From Mesorhizobium sp. 65-26 (GTDB lineage Bacteria; Pseudomonadota; Alphaproteobacteria; Rhizobiales; Rhizobiaceae): DNA of 64,000 nt. The position numbers were made by a program, and so were the translations under genes. The stretch spans positions 39,227 through 103,226 of the forward strand of contig MKVL01000017.1 of NCBI GenBank assembly GCA_001899205.1. Reading direction: 5' to 3'. Positions within the stretch are counted from its first letter, which is position 1. Every line of letters starts with the position of its first letter. The notes under the pieces were generated by a model, which worked only from the letters and a program-made list of their open reading frames with translations, did no database searches and was not told where the DNA came from. Positions 21,601 to 28,502 of this stretch are shown here, in pieces.

Positions 21601-22300
21601 GCTTGTCGGCTGTCGTGGCTGCTTCCCTAGCCGGTTCCTCGGCCAGGTCCTCATCGATCACCATGAGCAGGTGGCGCTGCTCTGTCAGGCGGGCGAGCCC
21701 GGCCGGATACGCGGCCTTGCCGCTGACGATGCGCCTGACGATCCGATGAGGATCGGTCGCCACTTCGGCGACGAGCGCGGCCAGTGTTTCGCGTGTGATG
21801 CCAAGGGCCGAGAAGCCGCTCGACGATGCCTCGATTTCACCCCGGGCGTCGACGAAGGCAATATGGTGGCCGTCCTCGGTGAAGCCGCTGATGGCGCGGC
21901 CGGCTATTTCGGCGGCGCTACGCGACCCGGCTTGCGGCGCCGGCAAGGCAAGCATGATCGCGCTTTCGCCGTCGGGCATGGTCAAGGCGGTCGCCAGGAA
22001 GCCGATCGCGCGACTGGTCAGGCCGCTCGCCAGCCTGACGGTAATGGCCCGGTCGCGACCGATGGCTGGAAAGCCGCTCGTCGCCATGATCTGGCGCCGG
22101 GCGATCAGTGGCAGGCGCGCAGACGCCCCGATGATCGCCTCGATGTCTGAGTAGCCGAACAGGGCGGCCCCTGGCCCGTTCGCCCATATCACCTGCTCGA
22201 GGTCCGCCGCCAATATGGCGATCGCGTCGCCGGCGGCAAAGCGCTGCCGCACCGTGTCCAGCACGGCGACATCGAGGAAGGAATAGGTCTCGGACGGCAT
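18635..22300 (-). CDS. Large PAS-domain sensor histidine kinase (PdhS/PleC/DivJ type)
   Basis: 1221 residues from ATG 22300 (MPSETYSFLDVAVLD); ATG 22381 upstream would add 27 unconvincing residues. No membrane segment is seen, so it is probably cytosolic. Three or more PAS-like regions occur: near the N-terminus (LEQVIWANGPGAALFGY), mid-protein (WLTDEEGRFSSLSPEFTAI), and close to the kinase core (DGVVLIGRDGTIRSISRPAE). Alanine/proline/glutamate-rich linkers separate them. The kinase core has the H-box SHEIRTPLNAIIGFSE, N-box NILSNAIRYT, and G-boxes DTGIGM and GTGLGLPL. The H-box and HATPase resemble Brucella PdhS and Caulobacter PleC/DivJ, which act on DivK in cell-cycle control. A DivK link is inferred. 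Confidence 0.8.
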   Translation of the reverse strand: MPSETYSFLDVAVLDTVRQRFAAGDAIAILAADLEQVIWANGPGAALFGYSDIEAIIGASARLPLIARRQIMATSGFPAIGRDRAITVRLASGLTSRAIGFLATALTMPDGESAIMLALPAPQAGSRSAAEIAGRAISGFTEDGHHIAFVDARGEIEASSSGFSALGITRETLAALVAEVATDPHRIVRRIVSGKAAYPAGLARLTEQRHLLMVIDEDLAEEPAREAATTADKPTIVEDAAGESEPLKFPAETAPTAEATEAPQGHSGDEARTTTADMPTVQAPAATEGDGTTNGSAQHDHWYFNAGDDADQPRETAPLVAAQTVTPPPPADHPPRQPAASAPRPIDRQAAPIRFVWLTDEEGRFSSLSPEFTAIVGKAAADVIGRRFRDVATTFGLDPSGEIAGLLERRDTWSGRSVQWPVAGTDLKIPVDLAALPVYGRNREFKGFRGFGVARTGDAMIDPEAIGMALVPNGQPPAPTAPEATISEEPPPSDPFKGEVPALTIVPKPERRFADKVIRLAEHRQPGNDKGAKGSIDRELSVVERSAFREIGERLRKDSSSAAEAGAADKQLPAEGAPARTAASAPHETPTHPAEPSPPQAGEPVPPASSEARPDGSTEKPPEQAASPTPEARPGVAGSGTLAAETAAPSGQDEPVAANDDSMTADDFRDAEDNEEWAQPDDGAPADKDTGKAEILAAAHISQPAPAPKTDGFLPSAFSSAEATAPDTSILSKLPVPLLIHSGDALHYANEEFLALTGYDTLAELAEAGGIGALFADPYADDEASDGTDHALHMRARDGQEFPIEAILRSVPWLGGKALMLVVRRSGDDETATAPHVMADDPAQPDIAELKTRIAEMRTIIDTATDGVVLIGRDGTIRSISRPAEALFGFDSDEVAGKSFASLFAIESQRAAQDYLAGLSEPGVASVLNDGREVIGREAQGRFIPLFMTIGRLPNDSGFCAVVRDITQWKRAEEDLTQARAVAERASSQKTEFLARISHEIRTPLNAIIGFSELMVDEKFGPVANDRYRDYLRDINRSGNHVLDLVNDLLDISKIEAGQQEMDYEAVSLNDTLAETVAMMQPQANRERVIIRSSFASRLPDVVADLRSVRQIALNILSNAIRYTQAGGQVIVSTAYESSGDVAMRVRDTGIGMSQAEIEQALKPFKQINALKRGRGDGTGLGLPLTKAMVEANRARFTITSTPGEGTLVEVAFPSTRVLAE

Positions 22301-22440
22301 GCGCTTGGCGATCCCCACGGACTTCGGGCAGCTTGCGGTTAACGCTTTGTTAATAAAAGCGGACGGCGCGAAGGTCCACAATCCATAGCGTGCGATGGCC
22401 GAATTCTGGCCTCTTGGTTAACGGCGGGAGCCTGTATTCA

Positions 22441-22474
22441 TGTTGCATCGCAACAAAGATGTTGCATTGCACAA
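22441..22474. promoter_or_regulatory. Tandem PhaR-type operator upstream of the phasin gene
   Basis: TGTTGC-ATC-GCAACA (22441-22455) is a perfect palindrome with a 3-base spacer. A second, imperfect copy TGTTGC-ATT-GCACAA follows at 22460-22474, with centres 19 bp apart. Phasin promoters are the classic PhaR target, so repression relieved by PHB is expected. Confidence 0.65.
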
Positions 22475-22550
22475 AAAATCCTCTATATCTCTTTCCATAC
22501 ATGCACGAGACGGCTTTTCGCAAAAGCCGCTGCCCCGAAAAGGATGGAAA

Positions 22551-23009
22551 ATGTCCAAGACCAAGACCGCCGAGACCATCGAGGGCGTCGAGTTTCCGAG
22601 CTTTGACGCTTCCAAGGCTACCGATCAGTTCCGCACCTTCGCCGAAAAGGGTGTCGAGCAGTCGAAAGAGGCCTATGCCAAGCTGAAGACCGGCGCCGAA
22701 GAGACCCAGAAGGTTCTGGAATCGACCTACGAGACCGCCAAGACGGTTTCCGGCGACCTCTCGCTCAAGACCATTGCCGCGCTGCGCGCCAACGCCGAAG
22801 CCAGCTTCTCGCATATCGAGGCGCTGATCGGTGCCAAGACCCTTTCGGAAGTCGTCGAGCTGCAGACCTCGTTCCTCCGCAAGCGCGTCGAGGCCGGTGT
22901 CGAGCAGGCCAAGGATTTCCAGGCCGTCGCCTCCAAGGCGGTCGAGGACGTCTCCAAGCCGATCAAGGTTGCCTTCGAGAAGGCGTTCAAGGACGTCAAG
23001 GCTGCCTAA
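22551..23009 (+). CDS. phaP: Phasin (PHB granule-associated protein)
   Basis: 152 residues from ATG 22551 with AAGGATGG as ribosome site; an in-frame ATG at 22441 lies inside the operator and is not used. The protein is all-helical and rich in Ala, Lys, Glu and Thr, with heptad-like stretches (SKEAYAKLKTGAEETQKVLE, then SFLRKRVEAGVEQAKDFQ). This is the phasin_2 pattern (FRTFAEKGVEQSKEAY, SFSHIEALIGAKTLSEVVELQ in part). It coats intracellular polyhydroxybutyrate granules. The two upstream PhaR-like palindromes and the adjacent anti-Shine-Dalgarno sRNA suggest transcriptional and possibly post-transcriptional control. Confidence 0.9.
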   Translation: MSKTKTAETIEGVEFPSFDASKATDQFRTFAEKGVEQSKEAYAKLKTGAEETQKVLESTYETAKTVSGDLSLKTIAALRANAEASFSHIEALIGAKTLSEVVELQTSFLRKRVEAGVEQAKDFQAVASKAVEDVSKPIKVAFEKAFKDVKAA

Positions 23010-23079
23010 TTTTTGCGCATGATATGAAGATGCAACAAAAGGTCGCATTTTCTTCGAGACGATCATGTGTAAGATGGCA

Positions 23080-23200
23080 ATCATAGAATACCCGGTGGGT
23101 GGAACCTCCTCCCTCTGCTCGCCGGGGTGACCAGCCAGCTCCTCCTCCCGCTGGCTCGTAACAGGAAAAGGCCGGCACCTCCTCCCGCCGGCCTTTTTCT
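23080..23200 (+). ncRNA. Three-hairpin anti-Shine-Dalgarno sRNA, alpha-r14/NfeR1-like
   Basis: Three consecutive hairpins each display CCTCCTCCC in the loop: 23105-23113 (stem CCCGGTG with CGCCGGG), 23141-23149 (stem AGCCAGC with GCTGGCT), and 23178-23186 (stem AAAAGGCCGGC with GCCGGCCTTTT). The last hairpin plus T-run is the terminator. Three exposed CCUCCUCCC motifs are the described signature of the rhizobial alpha-r14 family (NfeR1 in Sinorhizobium meliloti, about 120 nt), which base-pairs with ribosome sites of transport and metabolic mRNAs. The 5' end at about 23080 is set by family length. No reading frame occupies the region. Confidence 0.85.
23166..23200 (+). terminator. Terminator hairpin of the sRNA
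   Basis: AAAAGGCCGGC (23166-23176) pairs with GCCGGCCTTTT (23187-23197), loop ACCTCCTCCC, followed by more T. It is both terminator and the third anti-Shine-Dalgarno hairpin. Confidence 0.9.
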
Positions 23201-23351
23201 TTGCCCGCAGCATGACGCGGATGTGGGCAAAAGTGCTTTGCGTCGCAAAAGCCTTGAATTAAAATTCAATAGCCCGTATGGACGCATCGCCGAACGACGG
23301 AGCGGGTCCCGGAGAATGAGTTTTTCACTTGGAGCCCGCCCAGGCAGACGT

Positions 23352-23428
23352 GCCGTTGTAGCTCAGCTGGTTAGAGCGCCGGATTGTGGATCCGGAGGTC
23401 GCTGGTTCGATCCCAGCCAACGGTACCA
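23352..23428 (+). tRNA. tRNA-His (GTG), without the G-1 extension
   Basis: A full cloverleaf is present: acceptor GCCGTTG (23352-23358) with CAACGGT (23418-23424), D stem GCTC/GAGC, anticodon stem CCGGA/TCCGG around loop TTGTGGA (anticodon GTG at 23386-23388), T stem GCTGG/CCAGC with TTCGATC. CCA is encoded at 23426-23428. The base before the acceptor is T and the discriminator is A, so the canonical histidine identity pair G-1:C73 is missing. This matches the unusual tRNA-His known for many alphaproteobacteria. Confidence 0.95.
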
Positions 23429-23706
23429 ATTCCCCCTATGATTGGAAGAATGCTCTCCTTGAACCTGGTAATTCCTTCGGCCTTGTGGGTCCCGTGCGGG
23501 ATCGGCTTGCTGGGTGGTGGCGACTCGGTTCGAATGGACATGCATCGCTCGCGGGGGCTGGACGTTATGATTACCAACCGGGTTGGAGCGCCTGGTGTCC
23601 GCGGGACGGACAAGGGACGCGCCAACAACCTAAGTTCACGCATCGTGCCTCGCGACAGTCGGAAGCGATTCTGGGGCCGGTGCGGTGGCCGTAAGGGAAC
23701 AGCAGC

Positions 23707-23952
23707 ATGAGTGAACACGCGATCGAGTTCTTGCGGGAATGGATCGGCGAAAAGGTCCACTGCCAGTCTTCGGCCCATATCGGCAAGCAGGCTGAAACCC
23801 TTGCCAAGGAATGCGCGGCCAAGGCGGCCGAGGCCGGCATCGCGCTGGAAGATATCCAGGAAGAGGTCGGCGACATCCAGGAATTGATCGCGTCACGGCT
23901 GGAGGAAGCCGCCGAAGCGGAAGAAGGCAAGTCCGACAAGGCGTCTGGCTAG
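23707..23952 (+). CDS. DUF768 family protein
   Basis: 81 residues. The sequence MSEHAIEFLREWIGEKV followed by an Ala/Glu-rich helical stretch (LAKECAAKAAEAGIALEDIQEE) matches the DUF768 proteins that I know as a multi-copy family restricted largely to Mesorhizobium. No signal, membrane segment or catalytic motif is seen. The function is unknown. The gene stands alone between tRNA-His and a dispersed repeat, whose first three bases supply its TAG stop. The ATG at 23707 lacks a strong ribosome site (GGGAACAGCAGC). Confidence 0.75.
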   Translation: MSEHAIEFLREWIGEKVHCQSSAHIGKQAETLAKECAAKAAEAGIALEDIQEEVGDIQELIASRLEEAAEAEEGKSDKASG

Positions 23953-24054
23953 AGCATTTTGCAGCCAAATGGAAACATTTGGCGTCGCATAAATGCGGCA
24001 AAAACAAATAGATAGAGCGGTTCCGACGGTTCCATTTCAACCGGAAACGCTCTA
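23950..24054. repeat. Dispersed intergenic repeat A, copy 2
   Basis: It matches 14017-14090 at 66 of 74 positions. The right end (AGAGCGGTTCC...GGAAACGCTCT) forms a longer but imperfect hairpin than copy 1. The first three bases are the stop codon of the DUF768 gene. Confidence 0.8.
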
Positions 24055-24106
24055 GGCAGGACGGGTTACCCGCCCCTTTAGGCGGTCCGCCGCCGCTGCC
24101 CCTTTT

Positions 24107-24133
24107 CGGCGGCTCTGCCGCCGTCTTGTTTTC
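24107..24133 (+). terminator. Hairpin with T-rich tail
   Basis: CGGCGGC (24107-24113) pairs with GCCGCCG (24117-24123), loop TCT, followed by TCTTGTTTTC. It lies between the plus-strand DUF768 gene and the 3' end of the minus-strand peptidase gene. Confidence 0.55.
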
Positions 24134-25253
24134 AAAGTTTTCCGAATTGAGCCGCTAGCCAGCTTTTCGGCAGCGCCGGCACGAAGTTGCCGTCGCGGCC
24201 GGTCATGTCTTCATTGGCGATCATGGCGTTGAGGATGGCTTCCTCGACGCCCTGCACGACGGCGTCGAAGAATGGGTCGATGTCGGTGTCGGGGATGAAA
24301 TCGGCGCTGGCGAGTCGGCCGGAAGGCGCCTTCGCCGCTCCCGGATTGGCGGTCGAGAAGGCAAGGAAGATGTCGCCGGAACTGTGGTAGGCGAAGCCGC
24401 CCGTCATCGCGATGCCCAGCGGTATCCGGCGCGCCAGGCGCTTCATCTGATGCGGCAGGAGCGGTGCGTCGGTGGCGACGACCGCGATGATCGATCCCTT
24501 CTCCGCGCGCGGCGTGCCTTCGCGGATCGCCGGCTCGGCAAGTTCCTTGCCGACGCGGCGCCCACGTATGGTGAAGTTGTGCCGCTTGCCGAAATTGGCC
24601 TGCACGAAGACGCCGAGCACGTGGTCGCGACCCTGCCACGCCACGATGCGCGAGGCGGTGCCTGATCCGGCCTTGAAGCCGAAAGTGATCATACCCGTAC
24701 CGCCGCCGACGCTGCCTTCCTCGATGGCGCCGCTGGTGGCATTGTCGAGCGCGGCCGAGACATGTTCGAAGGTCAGGTGGTGGCCGTTGATGTCGTTGAG
24801 GAAGCCGTCATAGGTTTCTCCCGCGACCGGCAGGCCCCAGGCGCTGTCCAGCGCCGCCGGCAGCACCTTGTGCATCCAGCGCAGCGTTCCGTCGCGCGAC
24901 ACGCCGCAGGAATGCGTGTTGGTGATGGTGATCGGGAAATTGAAGGCGCCGGTCTCCTCGATGATGTGGGACCCGCTCAGCTCGCCATTGCCGTTCTGGC
25001 TGAATATCCCCGCGAACACCGGCGTTGCAAGCTCGGCGACCGGCCTGGGCAGAATGGCCGTGACACCCGTGCGCACCGGCCCCTTGCCGACGGAAAGCGC
25101 GCCTTCGCCTTCGATCAGCGTCGTGTAGCCGACGCTCACGCCGGCGACATCCGTGATGGCGTTGAACGGCCCGGGCTTGCCGTCGAAGGCGATGCCGAAA
25201 CTTCGCGCGCGCGGCTTGCCCGAGGGCGTGGTCAGATGCGGATCGTTGCTCAT
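24132..25253 (-). CDS. P1-family (DmpA-like) aminopeptidase
   Basis: 373 residues. The N-terminal half has NAITDVAGVSVGYTT and FSQNGNGELSGSHIIEETG, and the middle has GSVGGGTGM, all typical of peptidase family S58/P1 (DmpA, BapA). The motif KGSIIAVVATDAPL near residue 260 carries the Gly-Ser bond where family members self-cleave, leaving Ser as the N-terminal nucleophile of the small subunit. Such enzymes remove N-terminal D-amino acids, glycine or beta-amino acids from peptides; the exact specificity is not predictable. No signal peptide is seen, so it acts in the cytoplasm. Its ATG is 10 bp from the xseA stop, indicating co-transcription downstream of xseA. Confidence 0.8.
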   Translation of the reverse strand: MSNDPHLTTPSGKPRARSFGIAFDGKPGPFNAITDVAGVSVGYTTLIEGEGALSVGKGPVRTGVTAILPRPVAELATPVFAGIFSQNGNGELSGSHIIEETGAFNFPITITNTHSCGVSRDGTLRWMHKVLPAALDSAWGLPVAGETYDGFLNDINGHHLTFEHVSAALDNATSGAIEEGSVGGGTGMITFGFKAGSGTASRIVAWQGRDHVLGVFVQANFGKRHNFTIRGRRVGKELAEPAIREGTPRAEKGSIIAVVATDAPLLPHQMKRLARRIPLGIAMTGGFAYHSSGDIFLAFSTANPGAAKAPSGRLASADFIPDTDIDPFFDAVVQGVEEAILNAMIANEDMTGRDGNFVPALPKSWLAAQFGKL

Positions 25254-25263
25254 GTCCGGAAGC

Positions 25264-26844
25264 TCAAAACAGCGATCCCTGGTTGCCGCCTTCCTTGTCC
25301 CTGGCCGGCTGGGATTTACCGGCAGGCCTGGCGGTGGTCTTCGGCCGTGCCGGGCCGCTGGTGGCGACCGCGTCGGCGGTGCCGTCGGCGAACTCCAGCG
25401 ACAACCCCATGCCGGGCGCGAGTTCCGCCGCCTGCTTGATGACGGCGCCGTCGGCGCCTTTCACCAGGGCGAAGCCGCGCGCCAGCACGGCCTTGTGCGA
25501 CAGTGTCGCCAGCAGGCGCTCGGCCTGGGTCAGGCTGCCGCGCAGCCGGTCCAGGCGCCGCGACATGGCCTGGTCCTGCCGGCGCGCCAGCCCCGTCAGC
25601 GCGTCGGCCTGTAATTTCTGCCGCCGGGCGATCGGCGCCGGCGTCAACCGTGTCGAGGCGCGCAGGAAGCGCGCCCGGCGTTCGCGCGCGATGGCGAAGA
25701 ACGCTGCCTGCGCCCGGGCGATGTCGCGGCCCGTCAGCAGGCGTGCCTCGTTGATGCGCCGAGCCAGCGTCGCCGGCGTCAGCCTTTGTCGTTCCAGCTT
25801 CGCGCGTTTGCGCTCGACGCCGACCGTCAGCGCGCGGCCGAGCCGGCTCGTCGCCTCGTCGAGGCGGCGGCGCGGCAGCGCCAGCAACTGGTCGGGCGAG
25901 GGAAGTGCCCTGGCGGCGGCGCGCACGGCCTGCCGCTTACGCTCGAAATTGCGCGAGGCCGCCGTTCTCAACCGAGCGGAAAGGCCAGCCAGGACCGCCT
26001 CCAGATCCGCCTTGACCGGCACCGCCATCTCGGCCGCGCCGGTGGGCGTCGGCGCGCGTCGGTCCGAAACGAAGTCGACCAGCGTCCAGTCGGTCTCGTG
26101 GCCGACCGCCGATATGACGGGAATGGCCGAGGCCGCGACCGCGCGGGCCAGCGCCTCGTCGTTGAACCCCCAGAGATCCTCCAGGCTGCCGCCGCCGCGC
26201 GCCACGATCAGCACGTCCGGCCTGGGAACCGGGCCTTCCCAGGGCAGGGCGTTGAAGCCGGCAACCGCCGCCGTCACCTCCGCGCCAGCGGTCTCGCCCT
26301 GCACGCGGACGGGCCACAACAGCACATGCAGCGGGAACCGGTCCTTGACCCGATGGATGATGTCGCGGATCACCGCTCCGGTGGGCGAGGTGATGACGCC
26401 GATGACGCAAGGCATGAACGGCAACGGCCGTTTGCGCCCGGTGTCGAACAGGCCTTCGGCCTGCAGTCGGCGCTTGCGCTCCTCCAGCAGCGCCATCAGC
26501 GCGCCGGCGCCCGCCGGCTCCAGATTGTCGATGACGATCTGGTAGTTCGATTTCCCTGGATAGGTGGTGAGCTTGCCGGTGGCGATGACCTCCATCCCCT
26601 CCTCGGGGCGGAATTTCAGCCGGCTCATCGTGCCTTTCCACACCACCGCGTCGAGGCGCGCGCGGTCGTCCTTCAGCGTGAAATAGGCGTGGCCGGATGA
26701 ATGCGGTCCGCGATAGCCCGATATTTCGCCGCGCACCCGCACATTGCCGAAGGCATCCTCGACGGTGCGTTTCAGCGCGCCCGAAATCTCGCTCACCGTG
26801 TATTCGGTGGCATTGGTGCGTGATTCGTTTGCCGGATCGCTCAT
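25264..26844 (-). CDS. xseA: Exodeoxyribonuclease VII large subunit
   Basis: 526 residues, longer than the E. coli subunit (456) because of an extended Pro/Ala/Lys-rich tail. The N-terminal OB fold ([25 protein letters not shown] in parts, residues 35-60) is followed by the catalytic region: [14 protein letters not shown] (about 150), [21 protein letters not shown] in parts (about 212-232), and [24 protein letters not shown] in parts (about 245-270). A long coiled coil follows, with the C-terminal [14 protein letters not shown] block. With the small subunit XseB, encoded elsewhere, it degrades single-stranded DNA in repair. Confidence 0.95.
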   Translation of the reverse strand: MSDPANESRTNATEYTVSEISGALKRTVEDAFGNVRVRGEISGYRGPHSSGHAYFTLKDDRARLDAVVWKGTMSRLKFRPEEGMEVIATGKLTTYPGKSNYQIVIDNLEPAGAGALMALLEERKRRLQAEGLFDTGRKRPLPFMPCVIGVITSPTGAVIRDIIHRVKDRFPLHVLLWPVRVQGETAGAEVTAAVAGFNALPWEGPVPRPDVLIVARGGGSLEDLWGFNDEALARAVAASAIPVISAVGHETDWTLVDFVSDRRAPTPTGAAEMAVPVKADLEAVLAGLSARLRTAASRNFERKRQAVRAAARALPSPDQLLALPRRRLDEATSRLGRALTVGVERKRAKLERQRLTPATLARRINEARLLTGRDIARAQAAFFAIARERRARFLRASTRLTPAPIARRQKLQADALTGLARRQDQAMSRRLDRLRGSLTQAERLLATLSHKAVLARGFALVKGADGAVIKQAAELAPGMGLSLEFADGTADAVATSGPARPKTTARPAGKSQPARDKEGGNQGSLF

Positions 26845-26914
26845 GCGCCGATTGGCGCGCGCCGCATCGCCCGCGTCAAGACGTGTTGGCCGCTGTCCGC
26901 GTCTTCCGTCGGGA

Positions 26915-27871
26915 CTACCAGCCCGGCAGGATCTGGTTCGGCTTCGTGCGCTTCATCTTGGCGAAGGCAAGCGCGGCGAAGTCGAAGCTTCCGGCTTCCT
27001 CGGCGACGGGCACGGAGATGTTGTCGAGGCTTTCCGAGATGTGGCGGGCCAGCGCGTCGACGATCTCCGGCCGCGTCGTCTGGCCGCGCATGATGCCGAT
27101 GCGGCAATCGGGCAGGGCGCCGAAGCCGTCCGCCTCGCCGAGCACGCGCATGCCGGGGCGAAGCGCGCATTCGGGCAGCACCGAGATCGCGAGGCCGGAA
27201 AGAACCGCGGCGGTGATCACCGTCGCCGAGAAGCTGGTGAACAGGATGCGGTAGTCGCGGCGCTGGCGGTCGAGCACGTCGACGGCGGCGCGGCGCCAGA
27301 TACAGTTCGGCCGCCCGAAGGCCATCGGCAGGACTTCCTGCTCATGCGTGGCGTGGTTGACCGAGGTGACCCACAGCAGCGGCTCGCGCCGAACGACCTC
27401 CGACTGGGCGCGCGCATCGTTGTGGGTAACGAGGGCGAGGTCGAGATTGCCGCGCTTGAGGTGTTCGACGAGGCCCGGCGTTGGCTCGCAGATCACGGTG
27501 AGCTCGACGCGCGGATTGGAGCGGGCGAAACGCGCCATGATCTCGGGCAGGAAACGGTCGGCATAGTCGTCGGGCGTGCCGATGCGGATGGTGCCCTCGA
27601 GCCGCTGGTCGTCGAAGGCCGCGAGCGTCTCGCGGTTCAGGTAGAGCAGCCGCCTTGCGTAGGACAGCAGCCTGTCGCCCTCTTCCGTGAGCTTGTTGGT
27701 GCGGCCGTCCTTTTCGAACAGCGGCTTGCCGATCCGCTCCTCCAGCCGGCGCATCTGCATCGACACCGCGGACTGGGTCCGGTGAACCTCCTCCGCGGCG
27801 CGCGTGAAGCTGCCGGAATCGGCGATCGAGACGAATGTCTGCAACTGATCCAGGTCGAGCGGCGCCTTCAT
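26915..27871 (-). CDS. LysR-family transcriptional regulator
   Basis: 318 residues. The N-terminal winged helix-turn-helix ([33 protein letters not shown] in parts, residues 5-40) is classical LysR. The substrate-binding domain covers residues 95-295 ([31 protein letters not shown]). The sequence type is near the LrhA/HexA group. It is divergent from the DUF1127 gene with 172 bp between starts, and LysR proteins often control the divergent neighbour. It lies 70 bp upstream of xseA on the same strand, but a joint transcript is not evident. The effector is unknown. Confidence 0.85.
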   Translation of the reverse strand: MKAPLDLDQLQTFVSIADSGSFTRAAEEVHRTQSAVSMQMRRLEERIGKPLFEKDGRTNKLTEEGDRLLSYARRLLYLNRETLAAFDDQRLEGTIRIGTPDDYADRFLPEIMARFARSNPRVELTVICEPTPGLVEHLKRGNLDLALVTHNDARAQSEVVRREPLLWVTSVNHATHEQEVLPMAFGRPNCIWRRAAVDVLDRQRRDYRILFTSFSATVITAAVLSGLAISVLPECALRPGMRVLGEADGFGALPDCRIGIMRGQTTRPEIVDALARHISESLDNISVPVAEEAGSFDFAALAFAKMKRTKPNQILPGW

Positions 27872-28043
27872 CGGTCCAATCCATCATTGTTCTTGATGTT
27901 AAAGATTAGAAACATTCGTTGGATTAATCAATGCGCCGATGGCACATAGGGATTGTCCACATCAAAGGCATGTGAATCGGGCCGGCGGCGATCGTCGTTG
28001 CCGATGATTGCTCATGGCCTGTCCGATTGTGAAGGAGATCGAA

Positions 28044-28334
28044 ATGACCACGTATGACTTCGCCGCCGATAGCTCGCGCATCTCGTCGCGTCCGGCCGTT
28101 GCGATGCGCGTGGCCAATACCGTCTTCAATTTCTATCGCGCATGGAAAAATCGCCGCGCCTTCTACCGGCTTGGCGAGATGTCCGACGCCGAGCTCGCCG
28201 ATATCGGGCTGACACGCGCCGACCTGCATGTCGCGATCGACGTGCCCTTCGGCAGCGATCCCACCGCGAGGCTGCGCACGATCGCCACCGATCGCGTCGA
28301 GACCATCGAGGATCACGCCCGCAAGGTTGCGTGA
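28044..28334 (+). CDS. DUF1127 small protein
   Basis: 96 residues from ATG 28044 with AAGGAG at 28032-28037; an in-frame ATG at 28008 has no ribosome site. The DUF1127 core is at residues 30-65 (FNFYRAWKNRRAFYRLGEMSDAELADIGLTRADL in parts), a basic helix followed by an acidic 'LADIGL' helix. In Rhodobacter sphaeroides the DUF1127 protein CcaF1 binds RNA and is made from the same transcript as the CcsR small RNAs. Here, too, a row of C-rich hairpins follows the stop codon, which makes an RNA-related role plausible. The long C-terminal extension after the core is less conserved. Confidence 0.85.
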   Translation: MTTYDFAADSSRISSRPAVAMRVANTVFNFYRAWKNRRAFYRLGEMSDAELADIGLTRADLHVAIDVPFGSDPTARLRTIATDRVETIEDHARKVA

Positions 28335-28393
28335 CCGCGCCTGAAATTCAGCTCGCCCTGAACCTTTTGCCGGTTCGTCGCGACGCAAAGTTC

Positions 28394-28475
28394 TGCAGGC
28401 TCCCACTCCCTGCCGGTATCCCCACCGGCCCGCCTGCACCCTTGCCCGGTCCTCCCAGGATCGGGCATTTTCTTT
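28394..28475 (+). ncRNA. C-rich hairpin array after DUF1127, possible processed sRNA
   Basis: TGCAGGC (28394-28400) can pair with GCCTGCA (28432-28438), enclosing GCCGG-TATCCCCA-CCGGC (28412-28429); alternatively GCAGG-CTCCCACTC-CCTGC forms (28395-28413). A terminator hairpin with a TCCCA loop ends the array. Loops carry CTCCC, TCCCC and CTCCC runs able to face Shine-Dalgarno sequences. Its position right behind a DUF1127 gene mirrors the CcsR locus of Rhodobacter. It may also be only the 3' UTR. Confidence 0.5.
28443..28475 (+). terminator. Rho-independent terminator after DUF1127
   Basis: TGCCCGGTCC (28443-28452) pairs with GGATCGGGCA (28458-28467) with one G-U pair, followed by TTTTCTTTT. 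Confidence 0.85.
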
Positions 28476-28502
28476 TGTACGTCCGGAAAATGTCGAGCCG
28501 CT

